Assembly: GCA_019454045.1 (NCBI GenBank)
Contig: SKCR01047711.1
Span: 1 to 64,000, forward strand
Direction of reading: 5' to 3'
Length of the DNA stretch: 64,000 nucleotides
Source of the DNA: Zanthoxylum bungeanum
Taxonomy: Eukaryota > Streptophyta > Magnoliopsida > Sapindales > Rutaceae
Numbering within the stretch: position 1 is the first letter of the stretch; the number at the start of each line of letters is the position of its first letter. The position numbers were made by a program, and so were the translations under genes. Under the pieces are notes generated by a model that was not told where the DNA came from, did no database searches, and saw nothing but the letters and a program-made list of their open reading frames with translations. This document shows positions 11,280 through 23,578 of this stretch, one piece after another.

Positions 11280-14200
11280 ATTTCTCCCACTTGTTCTAGT
11301 GCCAATCCACGGTATGATTTACTCATCTAAATGTGTATCACATACTCATGGCCCTCAAAAGCTCAAATAGCACTCAAGAGGTAGGCAACAAGAAGTAGGT
11401 CCGCTATAACACACTGAGTTTGTCCAACACACCAATCGTTTCCCTTAGCCAGCATCATTCATATATTGTATAACCTAAGTTATACATCAATATGACTCAG
11501 ATGCGACATCAATATTATGCTATAGCTAGTGAGTTGACTATGTATTTCGAGATCAAATCCAAATATTATGAGAGAACTGCAAGTACAACACTAATATCAA
11601 AACTTCTAATCTATAAGGTCACTTTGTAACTTTATAAGTCAATACTTCATAAGTTACAACTAATTCCACTAATACAGTAAAATCAACCGTGACACTTCCA
11701 CTGTATCGTTTCCTACTCTATATGACATAGACCATCTAATTTCATAATTAGACTCAAAACTAATTTGATCCTAATGATTGCGGATTATAATCTCCATGAA
11801 TAAGAAACTCGTTCTTAATATCTCAAAGATAACAAAGAACATGTTTTAAGACACATCCTATGGTCTACGACATATCAAAATAGTTTGTAACAATTACAAT
11901 TAAATTGATATCTTTAATCGCACATAATATATTATTCATTATGCCATCATCCTATATGTATAAGATTGACTAGTCATTCTAGTCAACTTCTCTTTCGACA
12001 AAGGAATCATCAATTACGAAAGATAAATACTATATACAAGAGACACACTAACTGTCAAATAGTTATACTAACTGTCACACAGTTATACTAACTGTCACAC
12101 AGATAGTCATGTTGTGTCCTTTATTAGATCATATCTAATGCACTACTAATGGTAGTATCTCACAAGTGTCTTGTTTTATATCATATATAAAACTTTATAT
12201 CAAATATAACAGAGACTACTCACACTCATTTCACGGAGAAAATAAGACTTAGGTAAACCTTTTACCTCACAAACATTTCATTATTACATTAATAATGATA
12301 ATGTTGTGAGAATAAATAACACTAGAAAGAAATTTGTACTCTCCTACTGACCCTATTATCACATATGTATTCTCTACGCTTTGATGAAATCAGACAATCT
12401 GACTGTACCAAATTAGAGATCATAGATTTTCGAAAAGCTCACCTCAGTCTAAAAAAGGCTCTATAAGCCATTATACCAAACTGTGATCATAGCAGAATAC
12501 AAACTCCAGGGCCATTCTAGAACAGACTCTTCAAGCAAAGAAATTATAATGGATCTCTTCTTCGACTAAACCATTCAGGAACGCCACTTTGTATTCCTAG
12601 CTAAAATACATAGTTTAATATCAACATTAACCAACAGATCCTTAATTGTTCAATTAGTGTGATTAGAGACAAGTTTCCTAAGAATCTACAATAGATTGTT
12701 GAGTATAACCTTTCTCAATGTCATACTATAAAGTTCGAACTTTTAATAAGCTCACTTTGCTTTTGCTGCACAAACAATTTTCACATTTTATGAAAGAATG
12801 CTTATCAAGTTCTAAACTTGATCGTAGTAAGCTATAAAAAATCTTAGATCTATGGTTTAATGCTAAATTCTGAAATCGATATCAAATATCGCTCCCACTA
12901 TAAGTTATAGGATAATTTTCTTCAATAAGAAAAAAACAGAACCATTTAGTATCAAATACTTCGTACATGATTCGGACATCCTATTGGACTTATATGGAAG
13001 ATATATAAGGGTCTTTTCATCTTATTAATTATATAGTTCCATTTATAGTTTATCACTCTCACATTTAACTTCAATAAGTCAAGTCTTTTCTACAATCGTT
13101 AACATCTGATGTTACACACCAAGTAATAAAATAATTTTATTACTCGGGATCATAGAAAAGATATTCTATCAAATAGAATACAATATTCTATTAAATAGAA
13201 TAAATGATAAACTTTTACTTGTAACTCTGATACACAAGTACTTTTCAATTATATAACCATTATACAAAAGAAAAACTCAAATCTCAAACTTTTCAAGATT
13301 CTAATTTTCTACCTATACTTATCATATACGTAACTGTAGAAACTAATGGAACATTAATTAAAATGATGAATTAGTGTTACTAAAGCATATCCCCAAGAGT
13401 ATTGAAACTAATTTGGTAACACTCAATATCAAACGAATCAAATCATATAAGAATCAATTTCTCTCACTGACCAATTCCATCACGATGGAATCGTAGAAGA
13501 ATAATATTGAGTAAGAATCACATTCATTGAATAATCTTAGAACTAATTACCATAAATTCATATGTTTGATAGTATCAAACATCTTTGAACAATTCAAATA
13601 TTCCTGATGAATTTTAAAGATATAGTTTTCAAAACTTCAAATCGAATATCTTTGAACCAGTCGAAATATTTGATCTACGTTTCATTAGAACAGATTGAAA
13701 GTTCTCGAGCCTTTCAAGACGTTCAATATGTGTTCTTTTAGAAATGCGTAACTAAGTAATGCCTACTCATTAACCAAGTTATAAAGAAAAAGAAAACTAC
13801 TCAAGCCAATTTATAATTCATTAAACTACATACATCTAATGTATTAGTTTAATAAATCTTGTGGTCCATTGACAATCATTGGTTAAATGAGATTTAATCA
13901 CTTCCAGAATATAATATTCATTAAATGGATAAGGATATATGGTGTGATCTCATATCAGACCATCCTTTACCATATGGAATAAACATGTAATGCTTATGTG
14001 ATAAAACCTCATAAAACATTGTTCTAAGTTATTTACTTAACCGAATAATTTTTTTTTTGTTTATCTTTTCATCAATGACGTTATTAGTCATATTAAAATA
14101 TGAAATATCTATTTATAAAGAACAATTAACTATCCAATAGTCGCAAGTTCTGATATCAAATATCAAAATAATCATTAAATAATATTTTAAATAACTAGAC

Positions 14201-15229
14201 GGGAGATCTGGTATCCAATACCTAAAGTTGTCATATTGTGAGAATCAATATTCTCTATACACAACTATACACATCTCATTTCTTTAGCTTTATAATTTAC
14301 CTTCAACTATGCACAACAATTGTAGATATTGATTAGCAAACTGTGTCTGTCACACTACCTCTAAAGGTTACTAAAGCCAAGAAACGTCATTATCAGATAA
14401 ATAAATACTTAATGAGGTTTTCTTAATGCCAGTTAAGAATCTCGAGACATGAACTAATTTAGGTCAATTCTTACTGAAAACTAAACTATTCTCTCTAGAC
14501 TATTATATCTTAAAACATATATCTATTTAGATGACCTAATGTGACTTAGTAACTAAGTCACTAACCATCTTGACTTTCCAAGAAAATCGAAACAATAGTT
14601 CGCGATGGTTTTGACTAATCTAACAATATCCAAGCCTACTCTAAATCTAGAACCTATTCTAAAAATCTATAACCATAAGGAAAGTCAGAAAACGTATATA
14701 TAAAATATCCATGCAGTGGATTAAAAGTTCAATTCTATCAACAATATAGAATAAAGAAAACATAAGCGGGAATTTTCATAATATTACACATTACTTAGTT
14801 ATGGATTTTTAACCCAGCAGTGCCTCCTACTATTTTACATAATACTGTAATCCCCAACGGTAAATGGGAATCGAATAATTAAATTCAATTCCATAGTGAG
14901 AAGTGGACCCTATGAATATATTTCGACTCAAAATCTTGGCACATTCTCGCCTACGTATATTAACAGGTAGAAAAATCATTGTCAATCACACTCACTATGA
15001 CTCCTAATTTCGGTCCTGACCGTTTCTCGTTATGACAACTTTGGCTCGTTCACAATGAGGCGTATCAAGGCTTCACTTGTCAGTGACAAACTAAAGCTAC
15101 CAATGTAGTCCTGACATCTTTGGCACGTTTAGGATTTCCACTTTCACTTGAATTTGTCTCTTATCATATAAGTTCTACCGGTGCAAATGAACTACCATCA
15201 GCCATAACTGCACAGCTTTGCCACGATAC
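11280..15229 (-). pseudogene. Decayed internal region of copia element C
   Basis: Nearly 4 kb of AT-rich sequence with no open frame over 60 codons. Landmarks collinear with copia A suggest a worn-out Gag-Pol. The polypurine tract is at 11280-11293. CTCCCACT with a neighbouring ATCCTATTGGAC (about 12892-12990) resembles the copia A segment at 22590-22700. CTCCTACTATTTTAC (about 14823) resembles the copia A leader at 24925. An old non-autonomous element is the alternative. No catalytic motif can be read. Confidence 0.4.
12047..12106. repeat. Three copies of a 20-bp repeat
   Basis: ACTAACTGTCACACAGTTAT occurs three times head to tail, the first with CAAAT for CACAC. It lies in the dead internal region of element C. 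Confidence 0.75.
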
Positions 15230-17324
15230 TGTTGGTTTATTCTAAGGTCCCAAGATCAAATCAAGACATGAAATTATGTGTGAACACATCAACGGAGGTA
15301 GCGGAATACTCACATTGATCGGTTATGTCGATTTGGAGACGATTCAAGCCCAAAAACGCACTGCCTTTGTAAGCCCACTGCAGCAGCCCACTGCCTACAA
15401 AAACAGAAAATGGAGTGAAGAAATGGAGCTCCTAGCTCCGTTGGATGGATCCCGTCTCATGGTCGAACCTCCCTACCACCTTCGCAAGACTCGTAGTGTG
15501 CTAGCACTTGCGGTTTTCACCATGAAAACCCAACTCTGGCTTCCTTGCTCACGATTTTGTGATGAAAAACAGTGAGCAGTTTGCCCCATTTGGGCGTGAG
15601 AGAAGAGAGCATTTTGAGAGAGAAAAAAGTGTTGTGTTTTTTTTTAAAATGATTTACCAAAAATCAATTTATATTTATGCCATAATTTTCATTAAATTAA
15701 TAATAAAATTATGATACATAACATGCAATGGCTTAGAGTGTCAAACACTCAAACTCCATGCAATGACATTGAGTGCTATGTACACAATCTACATGCAATG
15801 CATTAGAATGACATGTGTCATGTGGGCCCCACACGTTTATAAATGAAAGTGGGCCCACGTGCACTCACGCGTTCGGGTTCGATATTTCCGAAATACCGAG
15901 CTTACGTCGCGACGTTAAGCTTAATAGAATCATGCCACATGTAACCATTAATAATCAAACATATTGCATAACAATTATGTAATATTGAAATAATTTAATT
16001 ATCTAGATATTTAACATTTAAACATCTAAATAATTAATTAATGCGATTATTATTATATATGTATTTTTATTTACATTAAATAACAAATACATATATTAAT
16101 GACATATGTCAAAGTCTCATTTGAAAATTAATTAATATGTATATAATCAAATATTGTATCAAATACAAATACATATTAATTATTAATTGACCGAAATACC
16201 CCTAATACATGTATCTTCGTTTAACCGTATAACCGATTTGACCTAACGCATTTAATTCGGTGAAGTATTATGAATAATCTATATTATTCGTAACACGTTG
16301 CCCAAGTGCTCAACGAGTACACTTCATATTGTGGGACTCTCTAAGTTTAGGTTTATCCGTCACGGAATCCAATTTTATGTCCATAATTCACCCACTCATG
16401 AATTATGACGACCACGTATAATCTTGCTAAGCTATGCAAGTCGAGGTCATTGCATACGTATAATCCCTATGTCACAAGCTATCAATATTATACCTGGGAT
16501 ATAGATAAGAACGTCAAATCTCTAAGGTATAATATAGTCGACTTTTAAATTTACGATCTATAACTAACACTCAGAACTCGCTTCCGAAGTATACCACGGC
16601 CATGGATTTACTAGACCGTAAATACGTACCTAATACATATGCCATGTACACAGGACTGACGGATTCTATCTGATACTCACAGGATATCATGAGCATCAGT
16701 CCACACCCAACGATCAGGTGCAGGTCTGATCTAAATAGATTGGTGACGTGACTACCATTAAAGTGTGGATGATATCTCATATATCCACAATGGTATCTCA
16801 AGTCGAAGGACCACTATGCTACTCGACTCAAGACGATTTCCTTTTGACGATGGTGTACAATCTATTAGGAAATATTCGATGAGTCGTTCAGTGTTTATCA
16901 AATAAACACCTACATGTCTATATGAGACTCCCGAGACTCATGGTTCATTCGGATAAACCATCGGACCAAGTCACGATATACGACATGTACTGGTCTCAAC
17001 GAATTTTAATAACCGACTCGTGTCAGTAAATCTTGACCAGGAACTTTATTTGAGAAAATACAACTTGTAGTGACGCTTCCCATTGTCAATTACAAACTAC
17101 GTTGTAACTACGCACTACGTTGTGAATCCTAGGGTCTTTGTCTAATATATACATATCACTAAATCATATTTAGTTTCAATCTAATCGTAATTAGATCAAA
17201 TAAGTATATAAAAACAAGAGGTGCTACCATTAAGTAAGTAATATTATGGAAAATTGAATTATTCGTATTCATGAATCAGACATAGATACGATCCAGATTG
17301 GCACTCCGAGCACCAACCCTAACA
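15230..17324 (-). repeat. 5' LTR of element C, chimeric
   Basis: Starts TGTTGGTTTATTCTAAGG on + and ends CTAACA. 15916-17324 matches the other LTR. 15230-15914 instead resembles the copia A/B LTR family: the GGTCCCAAGATCAA start is like 30100-30125, and CGGGTTCGATATTTCCGAAA at about 15876 is like 19455. The switch occurs at the sequence CGACGTTAAGCTTAATAG. Chance ORFs here are not genes. Confidence 0.7.
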
Positions 17325-17995
17325 GTATTGACTAAGAATTAATCTTGAAAAATGGTCACGCGTCGCGCGCTCACATGGGTAGGTTGAGGCAGAATGATTT
17401 CATGTGTTGCATCGCGACGCCAAGCTTTACGCATCGTGACGCTCACTATAGCAGGCTGAGACAGAGAGCTTCCTCTGTTTCACATCGCGACGCTAGTCCT
17501 TGGGCACCACGACACTCACAATATAGAATCAAATTAGGGTAATTTTTACATAATGCTTCGCGACTCTCGGTGTGTGGCATCGTGTCACTAGGCCAATTTC
17601 GGGGCCTAATATCAACTCTTCCATGTCTAGTTTGCTCCAAATACACTTCCCACACTTCCACACTACAACGTTTGCAGAAACAGCGCTTTCAACTTCAACA
17701 TTCAAACTTCATATCCAAAAATACCATTACCTTAACACCCTTTATCTCATAAATCTTAACTTAAACTCATTACCTAAAATTTCTTAATTATTGAACATAC
17801 TTCAATAAAATCAATTTCATAGTTTTCTATCCACCTCAATGCAATTACTAGCATGTCAACAAAACTACCATAATATTATTTTATTAAAACTTCATAACTT
17901 AAAATTTGGGTCAAGAATATTTACCTCATCTTACTTGATCTCCTTCAACCCCCAAGCCTTGTAAGTTGTTATCCCTATTTTTGGCTTGTTGTGAG

Positions 17996-18720
17996 TGTTG
18001 GGAAGCAGCCGCGAGTGCGCAGCGGAAAATTAAAAATTATGAAATCGTTATCCCTTTGTCCAAGACCCATTTGTTTGAATTATTCTACAAGCCTAGGCAT
18101 ATTACTATATATTCTAAGCATAAAAACTCATAAAACATGTAAAGAACATAAACTTAAACATGCTAACTATCATAAGAACTATAATTAAAAATAAAGAAAG
18201 AAAAAGACTTACTTGAACCGAAGACTCCTCAAGTCCTCCCTCCAATTTACAAGTTTTTCTTGAACTCAGCAAGCTTTTCCACGTTCCAAAGAGTCACCCA
18301 AGTGTGTGCCCTCCAAAGGTGCACACACCAAAGCCAAAATCAATGGCAAGACTACGCCTTGAGTGCACGGGTATTTTTCCATTGGTGCTAGCCTAGGCCA
18401 AATACCTCAAAACTTTTAACTTGAGATTCCTCTAGTCAATTAGACTTAAGGATCCCTCAAAATCAGTGGCTTACTCTTAAATTTTAGAGTTGCTCACTTA
18501 TATAAACCCAAGATATGAAGAAAGGTCTTTGGTTCAAATTTGTAAAGAATTCTTTGGGTTTATATAGGTGCTCCAAAGACAACAAAATTAATTAAGAATC
18601 TGATGTGGGATAAATGCTAATTAAATCTTAGCCATGGACTTAATATAGTGTTAATGAATTATAAAACCATAATAAGAGTTTGGGTTTGCCGAATTGGAAT
18701 TCAAACAAATATAAAAAAAT
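17996..18720 (+). repeat. Truncated copia-like LTR, family D
   Basis: Begins TGTTGGGAAGC and matches the complete LTR at 62151-63151, including GCGCAGCGGAAAATTAAA and GGGTTTATATAGGTGCTCCA, up to about the GAATTGGAATTCAAA point. The last quarter is missing and A-rich sequence follows. It cuts the gypsy-like LTR at 17995. Confidence 0.75.
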
Positions 18721-18855
18721 AAAAAAATAAAATAAAAAAAGAAGATTTTTTTTCATGTTTCCAATTACCAAAGTGCCAGCCCATATCCTCATTCACCAAT
18801 CCTAAGCCACTTTGGACCTCATAATGATATGTTCAATAAATTAACCACATTGAAC

Positions 18856-20789
18856 TGTTGGTTTCTATAATATGTCCCAAACAAAGATTAAGCATGTGAA
18901 ATACTATAAATGAATATATATATAAGACTTGAAGCATGGCGGAATCATACTTACAAAGCTATGTGATGAAGAAGATGATCAAATGGTGGAAGCTCCAAGT
19001 GTTGGAAGATTCGGCCAAGAGGAGGAAGAAGACTTGAAGCTCCAAGCTTTTGTATTCCAAGCTCTTTGATGGTTTCCCTATCACCACCTCTTTTGATCCC
19101 TTGCTTGTGCTAGCAAAAATGGAGAATAGAAGATCAAATCTTCCTTTGTCCTTCCATGGAGTTCACGGCAATGTGAAGAAATTTGAGAGAGAAAGAGTTT
19201 TGTGTAATTGATTTTGTTTTACCAAAAATCAATTTATATTTATGCCATAATTTTATTAAATTAATAATAAATCTATGACACAAACCATGCAATGGCTTAG
19301 AGTGTCAAACACTCAAACTCCATGCAATGCATTAGAGTGTAATGCACACTATCACCATGCAATGCCTTATCAATTAAATAATGCATATAATGACAAGTGT
19401 CATGTGGGCCCCACACGTTTCCAATGAAAGTGGGCCCACGTCCACTCACGCGTTCGGGTTCGATATTTCCGAAATACCGAGCTTACGTCGCGACGTTAAT
19501 TAAACCGAATTTAAATAAATAATGCGCCTGCGAAATTATTATTTACGTCGCTAACGAATTAATTCTAAATTAACTCGTATGCCCGAATTAAAATCTAATT
19601 TTAATTTCGCGTCGAAATCGAATTTCGATTATTATATCGAATACAATAATTTTATCGATTAATTCCAAATTAATCGTTCTCTCTCTAATTAGGCACTTTA
19701 TCCAAGATAAAGTTTCTCCGCAATTAATCCAAGATTAATTAAGTCCGAATCAAATATCATAGGTGAATCTTCAGGAAGCGACCCAAGAGATCTCCGGATA
19801 TTTTGGCAGTAAATACGGTCGTCGGATAATCCGAACACGTACGTACCTCGTACTACGTCTTTACCGATTCACAAGACAAGGTTGGCTTCTAGCAAAGCGC
19901 CATGCCTACCCAATTCTCCAGAAATATTCTTATAGGAATATAAGATCTGTATCAAGCGTAGTATACCGTAGTATTGCGTACATCGATCCAGTATCGGATG
20001 ATCACATGCTAGGCCTAGGGCTGGAGATGTGTCTGCCCCGTACGAAACATATATCGGACATCAAGCAACTAGTCTCTTTAAATCGGACAATCCTGACCTG
20101 GTCATATTGTCCCGACGGTTGCAACCTTTTATAGAGTACTAGTTCTGTGCCCTGCGTGATCATCACCTCCATATGTCTGAAGCGATACTTCCATCTTGAC
20201 ATCACATCCAGTACACTACGCTTCTCGATAAACCCAGAAGAGGTGTACACAGAACCGGTTAAGGTCCCCAACCACCAAAACCAAAGTTTACCGATTGTCG
20301 CAAGTACTAGCGATGTAAGTCTCAGGTTAAGACCATATACACCTACCCTGATGCGGCCTCCCATAGACACATAGACATACTACCAATGGGATTCCGCGGG
20401 GTCTATCCAGAGCGAAGCTGTTTTCCGTACCATCGGTAAAACACAACCTCCTATCGCACTTGCATAAGTATCCAATACTTAAATATATGAGAACTATGCC
20501 GTTGTGCCCTCACAACGTGCACAAGCGCAATACTAGCCTATTCCGCATTATCGATGTCCAGTCTCGATAATACTACGGCTAGGGATATTTAATGATTAAA
20601 CCTTTATGGATTGATACTGTCTCATATCATCTCAATCCAGTACTAATCATATGGACTTTCGCCATTTATATATCAAAGTAAATAAAATTACAAAACGGCA
20701 AAAGGCAATTTCATTATCACATAGTTAATTTTGTACAATAATACAATATCATTTACAAACAGTGACGCTATGGGACATAATGTCTAACA
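18856..20789 (-). repeat. 3' LTR of copia A
   Basis: On + it reads TGTTGGTTTC...GTCTAACA. It is nearly identical to 27105-29033, with small indels such as one near 19420. Alternating TTAATC palindromic blocks occur at 19500-19745. The open frame from 19763 is antisense to the element and not treated as a gene. Confidence 0.92.
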
Positions 20790-20803
20790 ATCTCCCACTT
20801 GGC
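20790..20803 (-). other. Polypurine tract of copia A
   Basis: On - it reads CCAAGTGGGAGATT directly before the LTR start TGTTAGAC. It lies between the Pol stop (20804-20806) and the LTR. Confidence 0.85.
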
Positions 20804-21313
20804 CTATAGCCAGTCACTCAAGCATCTAATACCCGAACTATGTATGTTGTGTCGTTCAAAAACTTGCTGAATGACAGCCTTCGTCAGCGGGTCTGCAATG
20901 TTATCATCTGATGTGACCTTCTCGACTTTTACATCGCCACGATGTATGATCTCCCCGAATCAGATGGTAACGTCGAAGAACATGCTTGGACCGTTGATGA
21001 GACCTTGGTTCCTTAGCCTGTGCTATGGCCCCGTTATTGTCACAATACAATGGAACGGGCTCTGCTGCTAACGGAACTACTCCTAATCCGATTAGGAACT
21101 TTCGGATCCAAACTGCCTCCTTTGCTGCTTCAGATGCAGCGATGTACTCCCGCTTCTGTTGTTGAATCGGCAACAGTATCTTGCTTGGAAGATTTCCAGC
21201 TCACTGCTCCGTTATTCAAACAAAAATGTACCCGGATTGTGACCTGTAGTCATCCTTGTCGGTTTGGAAACTTGCATCGGTACCCAGATACCGCAAGTTC
21301 TCCACCTCCATAA
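20804..21313 (-). pseudogene. RNase H domain and C-terminus of copia A Pol, frameshifted
   Basis: Degrades the RNA of the RNA/DNA hybrid during reverse transcription. The frame at 20904-21173 shows EYIAASEAAKEAVWIRKFL and LYCDNNGAI, which hold the catalytic Glu and Asp of copia RNase H, and a later frame gives DNIADPLTK before a TAG stop at 20804-20806. At least two frameshifts separate these pieces from each other and from the reverse transcriptase upstream. The stop lies 14 bp from the LTR, as is usual in copia elements. Confidence 0.8.
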
Positions 21314-21314
21314 A

Positions 21315-22601
21315 TTAAGAAAGCATCCTTAGTTCGTTTAAGATATTAAGGATATTCTTAACTGCTATCCAGTGACCTTCACCTGGATCGGCCTGATAGC
21401 GACTACACATGCTCAAAGCATATGAGACATCAGGTCGTGTACATATCATGGCATACATGATCGATCCGACTGCCGAGGCGAACGGTATCCGACTCATGTT
21501 GTCTCTCTCTTCCTGAGTCTTAGGACACATGTCCTTAGACAGAGAGGTACCACGTATCATTGGAACCAATCCCCTCTTGGATTGTTCCATGTTGAATCGC
21601 TTCAACACTTTATCAATGTATGTACTCTGGGAGAGTCCAAGCAGCTTTCTAGATCTATCCCGGTAGATCTTTATTCCAAGAATAAAGGCTGCTTCTCCCA
21701 GATCTTTCATGGAGAATTTTAATGAAAGCCAAGCTTTCACCGACGTTAGCATGGGAATGTCATTGCCTATCAGCAATACGTCGTCGACATAAAGGACGAT
21801 AAAAGTAAGTGCTCTCCCACTAACCTTCTTGTATACACAAGGGTCATCTGCGTTTTGCACGAAATCATATTCTTTTATGATCTCATCAAAACGTTGATTC
21901 CATGACCGTGATGCTTGCTTCAATCCATAAATGGATCGATTTAACTTACAAACCTTGTTTGCAAGTCTTGGCACGATAAAACCGTCAGGCTGTTGCATAT
22001 AAACATCCTCCAAAAGGTTTCCGTTAAGGAAAGCGGTTTTAACGTCCATCTGCCATATCTCGAAGTCGAAATATGCAGCTATTGCAAGCATTATCCGAAT
22101 GGATTTAATCATGGCAACGGGTGAGAAGGTCTCGTCATAATCAATACCGTATTGTTGACGATACCCCTTCGCTACAAGCCTAGCTTTGTACGTTTGTACG
22201 TTGCCATCCATGTCGGTCTTCTTCTTGAAGATCCATCTGCATCCAATAGGCTTTACGCCTTCTGGTGCATCAACCAGTGTCCAAACTTGGTTGGCGTACA
22301 TGGAATCCATCTCGGACTTCATGGCTTCTTGCCATAAAGCGGAATCGATATTTCGTATCGCTTCCTCATACGTAGCCGGCTCATTATCCTCAATCAGATT
22401 AATATCTACATGAGGTGAGATCAGGAACCCATACCTCTCAGGTACTGTTCTGACTCTCTCCGACCTACGCGGTCCTTGTGTATGTGAAGTTTGTGGTACA
22501 GACTCATCCTGGACGGTCTGTTCTTGTTCCGTCGTTGATTCATTGCCAGGAACAGTATCACTACGATCTTCATCGAGTTCTACTTTCCTCCCACTTACCA
22601 C
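21315..22601 (-). CDS. Copia reverse transcriptase (Pol segment)
   Basis: A 428-residue open frame, the longest in the window. The N-terminal 60 residues are a variable linker (SERVRTVPERYGF). The copia RT domain then begins with EEAIRNIDSALWQEAMKSEM and WTLVDAPEGVKPIGCRWIFK. Core motifs are KARLVAKGYRQQYGIDYDET, QMDVKTAFLNGNL (first catalytic Asp), LNRSIYGLKQASRSW and FIVLYVDDVLLIG (catalytic YVDD intact). The thumb and connection region ends near SMYAMICTRPDVSYALSMCS. The enzyme would copy element RNA into cDNA inside virus-like particles. It is one segment of a Gag-Pol polyprotein, so the listed Met is not a real start. The RNase H that should follow is frameshifted. Confidence 0.93.
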   Translation of the reverse strand: MVSGRKVELDEDRSDTVPGNESTTEQEQTVQDESVPQTSHTQGPRRSERVRTVPERYGFLISPHVDINLIEDNEPATYEEAIRNIDSALWQEAMKSEMDSMYANQVWTLVDAPEGVKPIGCRWIFKKKTDMDGNVQTYKARLVAKGYRQQYGIDYDETFSPVAMIKSIRIMLAIAAYFDFEIWQMDVKTAFLNGNLLEDVYMQQPDGFIVPRLANKVCKLNRSIYGLKQASRSWNQRFDEIIKEYDFVQNADDPCVYKKVSGRALTFIVLYVDDVLLIGNDIPMLTSVKAWLSLKFSMKDLGEAAFILGIKIYRDRSRKLLGLSQSTYIDKVLKRFNMEQSKRGLVPMIRGTSLSKDMCPKTQEERDNMSRIPFASAVGSIMYAMICTRPDVSYALSMCSRYQADPGEGHWIAVKNILNILNELRMLS

Positions 22602-22873
22602 TTACCACTGTTTATAAAATCCTTCTCAAGGAAAAATGCTTGTAGAGCAACAAATACTTTGTTCTCTTGTGGGTGATAGAAGTAATATCCTTTGGTTTCC
22701 CTAGGATATCCTACAAAAAGGCATTTATCAGTTTTGGGTTCAAGTTTGGTACTTTCCCAACGTTTAACATGTGCCCAGCATCCCCAAATCTTCAGGAAAG
22801 AGAAACTTGGTTTCCTTCCTGTCCATATCTCATATGGAGTCTGTTCAACAGACTTCGACGGTACTTTATTCAA
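22595..22873 (-). pseudogene. Integrase C-terminal segment of copia A
   Basis: A 92-residue frame with SVEQTPYEIWTGRKPSFSFL, KIWGCWAHVK and FVGYPRETKGYYFY, a set typical of the end of copia integrase. A frameshift near 22890 separates it from the catalytic core, and a stop at 22595 separates it from the RT frame that overlaps it by a few bases. The combined integrase would otherwise be of usual size. Confidence 0.85.
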
Positions 22874-22890
22874 AATAAGTATAGCACTGT

Positions 22891-23535
22891 TTAATGCGAT
22901 CCCCAGAAGGATATTGGTAGCTCAGTGCGACTCATCATTGACCTTACCATGTCCAACAAGGTGCGGTTTCTCCGTTCGGACACACCATTTAATTGCGGTG
23001 TTCCAGGAGGAGTCCACTGTGAAAGAATACCATATTCTTTCAAGTAATCTTGAAACTCATAACTCAAGTATTCGCCACCACGGTCTGACCGTAATGTCTT
23101 AATACTCTTCCCTGTTTGTTTCTCCACTTCGTGTCGAAACTCTTTGAATTTCTCAAAAGTTTCCGACTTGTGTCTCATAAGATACACATAACCGTAACGA
23201 GATGCATCATCTGTAAAGGTTACGAAGTAGTGAAATCCACCTCTAGCCTGGCTAGACATGGGCCCGCATACGTCAGTATGAACGAGAGCTAACAGTTCTG
23301 TGGTACGTTCACCTTTACCGCTAAAAGGTGATTTAGGCATTTTGCCTAAAAGACAAGATTCGCAGACGTCATATGAATTGAGATCAAATTCGTCCAAGTA
23401 CCCACTCTTCGAAAGTGTGGATATGCGAGTCTTGTTAATGTGTCCTAGACGACAATGCCACATATAAGCTTCATCTTTTAGATTACTCCTTTTGAGCCTT
23501 TTGTTTGTCATTTTAGGAGATTCATTTATATTCAA
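22891..23535 (-). CDS. Copia integrase, zinc finger and catalytic core
   Basis: A 214-residue segment. WHCRLGHIN followed by CESCLLGKM is the HHCC zinc-binding module with the pre-integrase region. The core has Asp in VHTDVCGPM, Asp in LRSDRGGEYL and Glu in NGVSERRNRT, the DD35E triad, all present. It would join cDNA ends to the target with a 5-bp stagger, matching the 5-bp TSD seen. The upstream part from the protease end continues in another frame, and the downstream part is frameshifted at about 22890. Confidence 0.92.
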   Translation of the reverse strand: MNINESPKMTNKRLKRSNLKDEAYMWHCRLGHINKTRISTLSKSGYLDEFDLNSYDVCESCLLGKMPKSPFSGKGERTTELLALVHTDVCGPMSSQARGGFHYFVTFTDDASRYGYVYLMRHKSETFEKFKEFRHEVEKQTGKSIKTLRSDRGGEYLSYEFQDYLKEYGILSQWTPPGTPQLNGVSERRNRTLLDMVRSMMSRTELPISFWGSH

Positions 23536-23578
23536 AATATAAAGACCGTTATTTGCAACAGCTATGCAAATTTCTGCA

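Larger units (their letters stand above)
8791..17324 (-). mobile_element. Copia-type element C, full length but coding-dead, TSD GTATT
   Basis: An 8.5-kb element bounded by TGTTGG at 8791 and CTAACA at 17324, with a perfect 5-bp duplication GTATT (8786-8790 and 17325-17329). A polypurine tract (AAGTGGGAGAAAT on -) abuts the left LTR, giving - orientation. The internal region (11280-15229) has no long reading frame. The two LTRs share only their first 1.4 kb; the remainders differ (see findings). Confidence 0.85.
5295..17995 (-). repeat. Gypsy-like LTR on -, split in three by nested insertions
   Basis: Pieces 5295-6446, 8602-8790 and 17325-17995 join into one LTR of about 2 kb once the two insertions are removed; the 5-bp duplications CACCG and GTATT at the breaks support this. 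On the - strand it ends GGATGTTACA at 5295. Adjacent sequence on that side shows no primer-binding site, so this is a 3' or solo LTR. Its start is cut by the LTR fragment at 17996. It carries repeated CGTCGCGA stretches (17360-17580). The gypsy assignment rests on general resemblance of the ends and is tentative. Confidence 0.55.

Noticed and set aside
15276..15575. 99-codon frame on + in element C
   Set aside because: It lies inside the LTR, the corresponding part of related LTRs (30144, 51857) gives different frames, and no motif is present.
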